DNA of 64,000 nt from Selaginella moellendorffii (Eukaryota; Streptophyta; Lycopodiopsida; Selaginellales; Selaginellaceae), in the NCBI RefSeq assembly GCF_000143415.4, contig NW_003314398.1:96646-160645 (forward strand), read 5' to 3'. The translations under genes were made by a program, and so were the position numbers. The notes under the pieces are model-generated. The model searched no databases. It worked only from the letters and a program-made list of their open reading frames with translations, and had not been told where the DNA came from. Below, in pieces: positions 21,271-33,284 of this stretch. Every line of letters begins with the position of its first letter. The first letter of the stretch is position 1.

Positions 21271-22787
21271 ATGCGCGTCAGGATCTCGTCGCCGCGCGGA
21301 GAGACTAGGCGGGCGCTACCGGCATTGTTGACGATTTCCAGAAATTTTTCCGGGAGGAGGCCAAGATCAGAGAGGCCGAGCGCCGAGGACGCCTGGAAGT
21401 GGACAATCCGGAAGAAGGTTTGGGATTTGGTCGCGGGCCAGAGGGTCGTCAAGAGTCCCAAGAACAGGACTCCAAACTTCGAAGGCGCAGCGATCGCAGC
21501 GCACAAGGTTTGTGAGTTGTGAATCGAGATGACTTGGTTCTCTTCTCTTATTTTTTTCCCCCCTTTGTGCTCTTGAGCTAGGAGAGCTATCTGCATTTCG
21601 CGATGCCAAAGTCGTCAACGTTGGCCCAGAGGTCGCGCAGGCACCCGTGAGGCTGATGACTCTGAGAGGTAAGAATCTTACAACCATAGCAAACTAAAAG
21701 CCACTACTCCTTTTTATCCTTTGCAGAGAGGAAGAAGCTTATTGTTCCTTGTCTCAGAAGGCTTGTCAAGGAATTCCTGGCCGAGGTCGATCCAAACGAC
21801 ATGACTCAAGAAGAGTTGGATGCTCTCACAGACGAAGGTAGTCTCGCTCTTCTCTCGAAGATCTTTAACTGCGGTGCGTGTAGAGCTTGGACTTCCAACT
21901 AAACCTTTGCAGCTCAGTCCAAAGGCAGCATTTGAGGTGGACCTCGTTGTTCTGGGATCCGTGGCTGTCGATCCAAAAACTGGAGCTCGTATCGGTGACG
22001 GCCAGGTGAAAAAAAAAAAAAAACAGAAAGAGAGAAAATGCAATGTCAACTTTACCTCTTTCAGGGCCTGGAGGACTTGAATTACGCATTGCTTCGCTAC
22101 ATGGAAGCCATAGACAGCTCAACCCCGGTGGTCACAACAGGTTTGCATTTGTGTTCGTTTTACGAAAAAGCAACTAGCATTTGTCCCAGTTCACGAGAAG
22201 CAGCTTGTGGATGATATCCCAGTGGAGAAGATGATGTGCTACGACGTTCCAGCGGATATAATCTGCACGCCTGAGAGGACCATCTTCACCAGCAGAAGCT
22301 TTCTCAAGCCAGATGGTAACGAGAAACTCATTTCTCCTCGTTAGCAACTTTGCGATCTACAGGAATTTTCTGGGAAAGCTTGCAACCAGAAAAGCTCAGC
22401 CGAATCCATGCTCTCCAAATGCTGAAAAAATCGCTCCAGAAGGAAATGCGACTCCCGATGGCTCCGTCACTCTCACTCGCAAAGCTCAAGCGCTCCTCCA
22501 TCATCGACGAGCCTTGCATTTTCCTGTCGGAGCTCTGCCCGAGCGTCACCGAGAGGCAGCTCCAGCGGCACTTGGAGGACCTGGGGGTGAGAGCTCGCAA
22601 GGTTTTGGTGTTTAAAGCCAGCAGGAAGATCGTTGCTCGGGCTATGGTGGACGAGGAGAAGATTGATGCTTACGTGAAAGCTATCAACGCGAGCACGAGA
22701 CAGCTCGATGGGTGGTCGATAAGAGCGAGAAGAGACTCCTCGGCGATTCGAACCAAAGCGCGAGAGAAAGAACCTCTTGGCGATTGA
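21271..22787 (+). CDS. 5-formyl-THF cyclo-ligase-like protein with RRM-like C-terminus, copy 3
   Basis: Seven exons: 21271-21507, 21587-21668, 21727-21837, 21884-22005, 22065-22140, 22190-22315, 22363-22787; 393 codons (392 residues), open throughout. Landmarks: [76 protein letters not shown], then the RRM-like tail [24 protein letters not shown] and GWSIRARR. The nucleotide-binding loop reads GDGQG where copy 2 has GKGEG, losing the lysine, so catalysis may differ. Exon 2 starts at a less typical acceptor (gagag/CTA), chosen because it alone keeps frame. Decayed copies lie on both sides. Confidence 0.82.
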
Positions 22788-23039
22788 CCAAGATCCTTTC
22801 TTTAATGTATAGAGCTATATGCCGCCATGCATTTATACGAAAGTTCTCTCTTTGTTCTGGAATCTTTGATGAGAGGTGGTAGGGTTTTTCACTCGTCAAC
22901 CATCGTTCGGCGTTCTTGGTGTCTGCTTTGCTTTGAGATCCTTCGGGATTCTTGTGTGTGATGAGGTTTATTTTTCTGTTAGCAGGAGAGCGTTAGTAGG
23001 AGTGAGACAAAACAATTTGTGATATCTGAATTTCCGGGA

Positions 23040-23500
23040 CTTTTGGTTTTCGAGAAGGAAATTCTCTATCTAGCATGGCAGCTGAATTCTTTCAGAGCGG
23101 TTGATCGAGAGAAACCGCTCGCTTGCATTGTCCCAGATCACGAGAAGCAGATCCCAGCGGGGAAGCGACGACGTTCCAGTGGATATAATCTCCACGGCCT
23201 TCCATCCGCCGCCGCCGCTACGCCCGAGAGCTTTCTCAGTAGCGAGAAACATAGTTCTCTTCTCTACTTAGCTTCTTTGTGATCTACAGGGGGGAAACCT
23301 ACAGAAACTTGCAACCAGTGAAGCTCAGCCGAATCCACGCACTCGAGCGTCACCCAGAGGCAGCTCCAGCAGCGCTTGGAGGATCTGGCAAAGTCTTCGT
23401 GTTCAAAGCCAGCAGGAAAATCGTTGCTCGGGCTATGGTGGACGCGATGCTTACGTGAAAGCCATCATAACCCCACTCTAATGTATAGAGTTACATGCTA
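23040..23500 (+). pseudogene. Broken 3' end of cyclo-ligase-like copy 3, fragment 1
   Basis: Contains scattered matches to exon 6 (ATCACGAGAAGCAG, GTTCCAGTGGATATAATC), the intron before exon 7 (GTGATCTACAGG) and exon 7 (AAGCTCAGCCGAATCCA, AAAGCCAGCAGGAAAATCGT), with deletions that break the frame. Even the 3' UTR motif TAATGTATAGAG is retained at 23479. Confidence 0.8.
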
Positions 23501-23895
23501 CCATATCCATTTATATGAAAGTTCTCACTTCGCGTTCCAGCGGATATAATCTGCACGCGCGAGGGGACCATCTTCACCAACAAAAACTTTCTCAACCAGA
23601 TGGTTAGTTCCCCTCTCTACCAGCTTCCGTGATCTACAGGAGGACTTTACTGGGAAAACTTGCGACCTCAGCCGAGTCCCCGCGCTCGAGCGTCACCGAG
23701 ACGCAGAGCTCCAGCAGCACTTGGAGGATCCGGGGGCGAGAGCTCGCAAAGTTTTGGTGCTCAAACGCAGCAGGGGGATCGTTGCTCGGGCTATGGTGGA
23801 CGTGAAAGCTATCAACGCGAGCACTAGACAGCTCCATGGGTGGTCGATAAGAGCGAGCTCGGCGATTCAACCTCTTGGCGATTGACCAAGATCCT
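23501..23895 (+). pseudogene. Broken 3' end of cyclo-ligase-like copy 3, fragment 2
   Basis: Repeats the same region again: 3' UTR-like sequence, exon 6 (CGTTCCAGCGGATATAATCT), the last intron (TCCGTGATCTACAGG) and exon 7 down to CTTGGCGATTGA. Several deletions break the frame. With fragment 1 it forms a tandem run of two dead 3' ends downstream of the live gene. Confidence 0.8.
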
Positions 23896-24191
23896 TCCTT
23901 TAATGCCGCCATGCATTTATATGAAACTTGTCTCTGTTCTTTCTCGATAGCTAGGGTTTTGCGGTCTCGTCACGGCTCACCGGCGATCGCCATCGGCGCG
24001 CTACATTGCATCGATCTTCGCAGATTCTCGGCGCGATCTCTCTACGAAGTATAAATCGGTGGTGCTCGCAGTGAGATTTTTTCTTGCGCGGAGGTATATC
24101 TCGTCTCTGCTTTCTCGATTCGCCGGCAGCTAGCTTGAATCAATGGTTTCTCGTTTCCCCCTCTCTTATCAGCGCTTTGATCTTCGCAGCG

Positions 24192-25166
24192 ATGTGGCCA
24201 TCCGGAGAGGGCTTCACCGTTCTTCCTGTGCGGTGCAATCTCTGTGGAAGCCACATGACTTACGACCATGTCCAAGAACACTTTCAAGTCTGCAATGTAA
24301 GAAGCTCTCTCTTTTTCTTGGAGTTCTTTCGCTCTCAAAACTTCGTTCTTTCTGTGCCTGAAGCTTTCGTCACGGCCGGTTGCGAAGCCGAGTCCTTTCT
24401 ACTCCTCGCCACAGCCGTATAAGGAGCAGCTTTTCCATCCATCGCAACCATTGCAGCAAGAGCTTTCCCCTGACCGGTATCGCTGCCCGCATTCCCACCA
24501 GCATCGAAATGGCGTCGCCGCCGAGCGGAATGGAGCTCCTTCTCGTCGAGAGCTTCCGCCACAGCTTTGTCCTCAGATCGACGATACTTTCTCCGGAAGC
24601 GTCTCGGGCTCCGTTTCTCTTCCGAGGCAGCAGCACGTCTGTTGTCGACACCCCAGTCCCCCGACGATCCCACCCAGTCAAGATCGTGTCTTCGAGCATT
24701 CCCCTGGTAGCTCTGCTTGCACGAAACGATGTTCGCCGCACGAAGCTCTTCGCGGCTGCAAAGTTTCGGTGCCAGCATCGCCTCACGGGCGAAGGAAGGT
24801 GATCAGTGATCCCGAGCTTTGGAGGCGCTTAAACTCGCCCTTGGAGTCCGAGCCAGCGCCGCGTAGAACCAAGAAGTCGAGAACAGCAAAGCTCTCAACT
24901 TCGTCCGTGGAATACCACGAGCCTGTAAGTGTTCTTAGTGCTTTCACGACTTGGTGATGTGTGGCGATGTGTGATGAGGCTTGTTGCTTTGTTAACAGGA
25001 GCGCGGGAGGAACTCTATCAGCCCAGCTTGGTGCCGGTTATGTGAGATCGATTGCTTCACAGTGGAAGGTCTCAAGCACCATAGCAAGACTCGCGATCAT
25101 ATGGACAGATCGCTCGACATAGTTTCGTCCATCAAGAGCAGAAGTTGGCGAGCTCGCAGAAGCTAA
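24192..25166 (+). CDS. Zinc-finger protein with a U1-like C2H2 finger
   Basis: Three exons: 24192-24296, 24364-24924, 24999-25166; 278 codons (277 residues). Exon 1 carries a Cys-rich motif CNLCGSHMTYDHVQEHFQVC (C-x2-C with later His and Cys), likely a zinc site. The middle exon is low-complexity, rich in Pro, Ser and Arg. The last exon holds CRLCEIDCFTVEGLKHH followed by SKTRDH, fitting C-x2-C-x12-H-x5-H, the U1-type finger found in RNA-binding proteins. A basic tail (SRSWRARRS) could be a nuclear signal. No orthologue recognised; an RNA- or DNA-binding role is inferred from the finger alone. Introns are 67 and 74 nt. Confidence 0.7.
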
Positions 25167-25357
25167 AGCTAAATATTTTCGTGAGCTCTTTCTACTCGAT
25201 CTACTACTAACTTTGCCTTTTTTGATCCAGATGTAGCTTTTGGTCTCGGACTTTATATATTATACGTATTCAAAGATCCCCAAAAGTCTTGATTCTCCCG
25301 GGACTTTTGGATTGTCTTGTTTTCGAGAGGGAGGAAGTTCTCTAGGGCCTATTGGTT

Positions 25358-27806
<2,449 letters not shown>

Positions 27807-28069
27807 TACGAAGGAAGAACAACACACCAAGTACGTAATTCTTTGTATGATTTTTCATTTCTTTCCAGGAGAAGTTTGTGATTGAAGTTCAAGAATAAGC
27901 TCGCTCGGCACCAAGTACGTATATACTGTTTGTTTCATACTTGTTCTTAATGGGAAAGCCACACTTTAATGAAAGCTTTCTTGAGCTCACAGCTTCCACG
28001 TACGTATAAAGTTGATGATGAAAGCTTTTCTGAGCTCACAGCTTCCAAGTACGTATCGTTTAGTTTTGC

Positions 28070-28343
28070 TTCTGTCGTCCATCTCGCAGGGGCTCCTCCA
28101 TGGGACGGACGTTCTTCAGCTTCCCTGGGTTGAGCATGACGAGCACGTCCTTCGTGGAGGGGCGGTCCTGTGGATTCAACTTGGTGCACAAGCAAGCGAT
28201 TCGCATCGCCCGCTTCATCTCGGTTATCTCGTCCAGATTGGCAAATGCCGGGTTTTGGCCGAGAGTATCATCGCCGCCACCTTCTTCCCCTCCTCGCGCT
28301 GCTGGCTTGAGCAGTGTCGGGTCGATCCCCTTGAGCTCCTGTG
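28070..28343 (-). pseudogene. 3' fragment of the LRR receptor kinase
   Basis: Encodes the last 90 or so residues (ELKGIDPTLLKPAARGGEEG, EMKRAMRIACLCTKLNPQDR, DVLVMLNPGKLKNVRP) almost identical to the intact gene at 31115-33013. It lacks everything upstream and runs into unrelated sequence. Confidence 0.88.
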
Positions 28344-28608
28344 GATCGGTCGAAAGGCGCCAATGCCGTGGGCGAGACTCCGGAGTCTGGATCGCGGGTT
28401 TGACCCGGGAGAGGACTTTTGGACTATTGGAGCCACAGGAGAGGATTAAAAGACGCATCACCATCTCATCGTCGCCATACGGCGCCAAATGTGTCGTCCG
28501 GTTCGCCAGATGAGCGATCGAGAAAACTTTAGACCAGAATCGAGGCTGGAAACTCTGGTTCTAAAGCTCCCTTGAAAGTTCCAAATTTTCGTGTGTGAGT
28601 GGAAAGGG

Positions 28609-30639
28609 ATGGGAGCCATGGAGGAGAGCACCGTCGCCGACGCTAGCACTACCAAGGTGAGGAATTTCTCTTGGAAGAAATTAAGGAGAATGGAAGACAC
28701 ATTGGTGCTTTCGCCTTTGTAAGGATCTTGAAAATGGCGAAGATCTGGAGAAAGAGAGCTTCATCACAAAGGACGGCACTGTGGATTGGAAGAACAATCC
28801 TGCTGATAGGAGAACTACCGGCGGCTGGAAAGCGTGTCCTTATATCTTGGGTGAGCAACAAAAAAACGAAACTTTTTGATATCTTGCTTGATCTTGCCTT
28901 GAACAGGAAACGAATGCTGTGAGAGGCTTGCCTACTATGGAATGTCCATAAACTTGGTGGTGTTTCTGACCGACAAACTCCATCAGCACAACGCGACTGC
29001 ATCGACCAATGTGACGAACTGGTCTGGAACTTGTGACATCACTCCTCTCATAGGAGCTTTCTTGGCCGATGCCTACCTCGGTCGCTACTGGACGATCGCT
29101 GCCTTCTCTTCTGTATACTTTGTGGTAAGTTCTTCTTTCTCGACTTTCATAGCTTCGCAGCTAAAAGTTCGTTTTTCTTACAGGGAATGGTTCTGCTCAC
29201 GTTATCAGCGTCAGTTCCATCGTTAAAACCACCATCTTGTGTGGGGGACGTTTGTCCTGGGGCCTCGCCTGGTCAGATCGGATCATTCTATCTGGCTCTC
29301 TATCTGGTAGCGCTGGGCACTGGTGGAATCAAGCCTTGCGTTTCAACCTTTGGAGCAGACCAGTTTGACGACGAAGACCCCTCGGAGAAGAAGTATATGA
29401 CTGTCTTCTTCAACTGGTTCTACTTCTCGATCAACGTCGGTGCCATGATCGCCAGCACCTTTCTCGTCTACATCCAGCAAAGCGTCAACTGGGCCTGGGG
29501 ATTTGGCATACCGGCAGCAGCAATGGGAATAGCCATTGTGAGCTTCTTCATCGGGTCCAAGCAGTACAGGCACCAGAAACCAGGAGGAAGTCCGCTCACT
29601 CGGATCGCTCAAGTTATCGTCGCAGCCATCCGGAACTGGAGGCTACGTCTTCCAGCCGACGAGACCATGCTCTACGAGGTCGACGGGAAGGCGTCCGCCA
29701 TCGAAGGGAGCCGAAAAATCCAGCACACAGCAGAATACAGGTGAAGTGCTCCTTATATATTTTTGCGGGCTTCGCTTCGTTCTAAGTTCTTGTGACTTTC
29801 GGTTTGAAAGTTTCCTGGACAAGGCAGCGATCGAGGACAAGTCCAGACCGACGACAAAGTGGAATCTTTGCACGGTCACTCAAGTCGAGGAAGTGAAGAT
29901 CCTGCTACGAATCGTTCCTATCTGGGCCAGCGTCATCGTCTTCTCCACAGTCTATGCTCAGATGTCGACGTTGTTCGTGGTGCAAGGCCTCAAGATGGAC
30001 TACATCCTCGGCACCTTCAAGGTCCCGTCGGCATCGCTCTCCATGTTTGACCCGCTCAGCGTGTTGATCTTGGTCCCGATCTACGACCGCCTGCTCGTCC
30101 CCTTCGTCCGCAAGTACACCGGCCATCCACAGGGATTCACGCAGCTCCAGAGGATGGGAATCGGTCTCGTCATCTCCACGATCTCCATGGTGGTGGCGGC
30201 GGTCCTGGAGATCCAGCGTCTGCGAGTCGCGAGGGAGAAAGGCCTGGTGGATGCCGACGACAAGAACTTCCCGAAGCTCCTCAACGCGCAGCTCAGCATC
30301 TTCTGGCAAATCCCCCAGTACTTCATCATCGGGGCGTCGGAGGTGTTCACCTTCATCGGGCAGCTCGAGTTCTTCTACGAGCAGTCGCCCGACGCCATGC
30401 GGAGCTTGGGCTCGGCGCTGTCGCTGGCGACGGTGGCGCTCGGGAACTACCTCTCGAGCTTGCTGGTGACCATAGTCACCAAGATCACCCGGAGGGATGG
30501 GAAGCCCGGATGGATCGCCGACAACCTCAACCATGGCCACATTGACTACTTCTTTTGGCTCTTGGTAGCGCTCAGCGTCGTCAACTTTCTCTTCTATCTT
30601 CCATTCGCGTATCGCTTCAAGTATAAGGCGACTAAGTAA
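28609..30639 (+). CDS. NPF (NRT1/PTR) family proton-coupled transporter, copy 1
   Basis: Plasma-membrane or tonoplast carrier for nitrate, peptides or hormones; substrate cannot be read from sequence. Five exons: 28609-28656, 28724-28850, 28907-29124, 29184-29740, 29811-30639; 593 codons (592 residues). Landmarks: [22 protein letters not shown] with the ExxER proton-coupling motif (ECCER), [53 protein letters not shown], and C-terminal [20 protein letters not shown]. About 12 membrane helices expected with a hydrophilic loop near exon 4/5. Exon phases are the same as in the minus-strand paralogue at 61.7-63.7 kb. It lies between two copies of a DUR3/kinase junction, so it probably arrived with a rearrangement. 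Confidence 0.94.
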
Positions 30640-30764
30640 AAGAAAAGCTTGACTGTGTACAGTAAAAGTCAAGCTTTAGTCAACGAGGGGAGTGTGATCT
30701 GGTCAAAGCCTCGGACGAGCCAACAAAAAATACTCATATTTTAAACGAGGACGGAGTGTCCTGG

Positions 30765-31381
30765 AGACGATCATGCTGGTGGGTGTTTACGTTTAACAGC
30801 AGCCCGGTTGAGACGAAGAAGTCTCGCCAGGCTGGTGTGATCGCCGGACCCTGATACGAAGGAAGACCAACACACCAAGTACGTAATTCTTGGTTTGATT
30901 TCTCATTGAGAAGTTTGTGATTGAAGTTCAAGAATAAGCTCGCTCGTCACCAAGTACGTATATAATGTTTGTTTCATACTTGTTCTTAATGGGAAAGCCA
31001 CACTTTAATGAAAGCTTTCTTGAGCTCACAGCTTCCACGTACGTATAAAGTTGATGATGAAAAGCTTTCCTGAGCTCACAGCTTCCAAGTACGTATCGTT
31101 TAGTTTTTCTCCTCTCATCCATCTCGCAGGAGCTCCTCCATGGGACGGACGTTCTCCAGCTTCCCTGGGTTGAGCATGACGAGCACGTCCTTCGTGGAGG
31201 GGCGGTCCTGTGGATTCAACTTGGTGCACAAGCAAGCGATTCGCATCGCCCGCTTCATCTCGGTTATCTCGTCCAGATTCGCAAATGCCGGGTTTTGGCC
31301 GAGAGTATCATCGCCGCCACCTTCTTCTCCTGCTCGCGCTGCTGGCTTGAGCAGTGTCGGGTCGATCCCCTTGAGCTCCTG
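30765..31381. repeat. Duplicated DUR3 / receptor-kinase junction, unit 2
   Basis: Starts with a copy of the last 100 bases of DUR3 (TTTACGTTTAACAGCAGCCC and the same TGA) and continues into the intact receptor-kinase 3' end. Partner of 27708-28343. The DUR3 piece has no upstream exons. Confidence 0.88.
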
Positions 31382-33013
31382 GCCGCTCTGGACGAGGTAG
31401 CACATCCACGGCACGATGCCGCCGGGGAAATCCTTGAAGAACTCGTCGGTGGGCTCGCGGCCGCTGATGAGCACGCCGAGGACGATGCCCATGCTGTAGA
31501 CGTCGCTGCTCACGGTGAACTTGCATGTCTGGTGGTACTCGGGCGCGATGTACCCGATGGTGCCCGCCACCTGCGTCGTGACGTGCGTCATGCCGTCGGG
31601 CAGCGCCTTGGCCAGCCCGAAGTCGCCCAGGTGCGCCTCCAGCTCCTCGTCCAGCAAGATGTTGCTCGTCTTGAGGTCGCGGTGGAGAATCTTTGGGCTG
31701 CAATCGAAGTGGAGGTACTTAAGCCCGCGCACCATGCCGGTGGCGATCCGCTGCCGCGCGGACCACTCGAGCTCCATCGCGCCGTCGCGGACCCGGGCCA
31801 GCACGTCCTGGAGGCTACCGCGCGGCATGTACTGGTAGAGGAGGAGGTGGGCGTCGGGCTTGAGTATGTACGCGTAGAGCCACGCGAGGTTGACGTGGCG
31901 GATCTTGCCAAGTGTCTCCATCTCGGCGAGCGTGTGGCGCTTGCCGAAGCTGCCCTTGCCGCTGGATCGCGAGCCATCGGACGACGACGGCGGCTCGGGC
32001 GGCTGGATCGGGATTCGCTTGACCGCCACCTCCATGCCGCCCTCAAGCACGGCTTTGTAGACCTTGCCTGCGCCGCCGGCGCCCAGGAGGGGCATTTGCT
32101 GGAAGGACTCTGGGGAATCGAGGAAGGCGAGCATCTTGGGCGTGAGCTTGTGGAAGAAGATGATGGGACCGTTCTTGGCGCGCGCGCGCTTGTAGATGAT
32201 GATCCCCGCGCGCGCGATGATGCCCACGAGCACGCCCGAGACCGAGCCGGCGAGCACGCCCAGCGCCGCGCCGATGCCCCACCGCCGCGCCCTGCTGCGC
32301 CCCTTGTGCCGCGGGGGTGACCCTGCCGGGGCGGCGCTGGGCGATGGAGCTTCGCTGCCATTGGAGCTCGGAGGGGTCGGCGATTGCGATGGCGATGGAG
32401 CTGTAGCGCCGTCCTGGAGGAGCGCTCGCCGGGCACTGGAATAGTGCTTCTTCGTGGTGATGATCGAGGATGGAGGACACTCGCGATCTAAGGGCCAGCC
32501 ACAGAGGCCGGGATTCCCAGCGAATGCCGCGGCGCTGCGCAGGGAATTCCCATTCCCATTCCCATTCCCAGTAGGGATCCGACCCACGAGGCGATTGCTG
32601 GAGAGATCGATGGAGCGGAGCTTGGGCAGCTGGGCAATCTCGTCCGGGATGAGGCCCGAGAGACGATTGCCGGACAGATCCAGCACGCGGAGCTCCGAGA
32701 GGAGCCCCAGCCGCGGGGAGAGCTCACCTTCCAGGAGAGATTTGGGCAGCCGGATGGAGACGACGCGGAATCCCTGGCTGCCGTGGATCCACGAGCACTC
32801 CACGCCGCTCCAGGCGGTGCAAGCCTCCTCGTCGCGGCGCCAGGAGCGCAGCGCGCCGCTGGGGTCGTGGCGGATGTGGGTGGCGAAGGAGCGGAGAGCC
32901 GCGATGTCGGAGGTGTCCACGCTCGTCGCGAATTCCAATTCCTCTCCATGGCAGCCGCCCAAGAGGAGAAGAACCCATAAGCTGGAGAGGATGAGCGCCA
33001 GGAATCCCGCCAT
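31115..33013 (-). CDS. LRR receptor-like protein kinase, SOBIR1-like, single exon
   Basis: 632 residues. Signal peptide (FLALILSSLWVLLLLGGC), LRR N-cap region with a Cys pair, two or three leucine-rich repeats (LRVLDLSGNRLSGLIPDE, LRSIDLSSNRLVGRIP), an Asn-Gly run from a CCCATT microsatellite, a Pro/Ser-rich stalk, and a membrane helix near residues 245-270. The kinase has a glycine loop GAGGAGKVYKA, lysine in VAVKR, HRDLKTSN, DFGLAK and APE in GTIGYIAPEYHQT, so all catalytic residues are present. Short ectodomain and the kinase signature (HVTTQVAGTIGYIAPEYHQT, TDEFF) resemble SOBIR1-type adaptor kinases that partner receptor-like proteins in immunity; this placement is inference. High GC, unlike the flanking repeats. 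Confidence 0.88.
   Translation of the reverse strand: MAGFLALILSSLWVLLLLGGCHGEELEFATSVDTSDIAALRSFATHIRHDPSGALRSWRRDEEACTAWSGVECSWIHGSQGFRVVSIRLPKSLLEGELSPRLGLLSELRVLDLSGNRLSGLIPDEIAQLPKLRSIDLSSNRLVGRIPTGNGNGNGNSLRSAAAFAGNPGLCGWPLDRECPPSSIITTKKHYSSARRALLQDGATAPSPSQSPTPPSSNGSEAPSPSAAPAGSPPRHKGRSRARRWGIGAALGVLAGSVSGVLVGIIARAGIIIYKRARAKNGPIIFFHKLTPKMLAFLDSPESFQQMPLLGAGGAGKVYKAVLEGGMEVAVKRIPIQPPEPPSSSDGSRSSGKGSFGKRHTLAEMETLGKIRHVNLAWLYAYILKPDAHLLLYQYMPRGSLQDVLARVRDGAMELEWSARQRIATGMVRGLKYLHFDCSPKILHRDLKTSNILLDEELEAHLGDFGLAKALPDGMTHVTTQVAGTIGYIAPEYHQTCKFTVSSDVYSMGIVLGVLISGREPTDEFFKDFPGGIVPWMCYLVQSGQELKGIDPTLLKPAARAGEEGGGDDTLGQNPAFANLDEITEMKRAMRIACLCTKLNPQDRPSTKDVLVMLNPGKLENVRPMEELLRDG
32546..32572. 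repeat. CCCATT hexanucleotide microsatellite inside the kinase gene
   Basis: About four tandem hexamers. On the minus strand they encode the alternating Gly-Asn run between the LRRs and the stalk, so copy-number change alters the protein without breaking frame. Confidence 0.8.
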
Positions 33014-33284
33014 CGCTGGAGGGAGGCCCAGCTAGAAGAAGAAGAAACTAAACATCCCAGTGACCTCTATCTTCCCTTCTGCATTCTTTAAAGAAGGTAT
33101 ATCGTGAGTTGACCGGCATGTTGGTCAGTTCAAAGTAGAACTCTCTTCGTCAAAGTCAACTAGTATATTCGGGCTTTTTGACTTGACTACATTAGGGTTA
33201 GGACTTATTGACATGTCGATTATTTTGTACTTTAATCGATAGTTGACTTTAAAAATTAACATAGAGTTCTAAGATCACACCACT

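Noticed and set aside
31295-32320. 341-codon plus-strand frame opposite the LRR receptor kinase, and several long minus-strand frames in shifted registers
   Set aside because: Ala/Arg/Asp/Glu-biased shadows of the GC-rich kinase gene; the kinase frame alone carries complete catalytic motifs.
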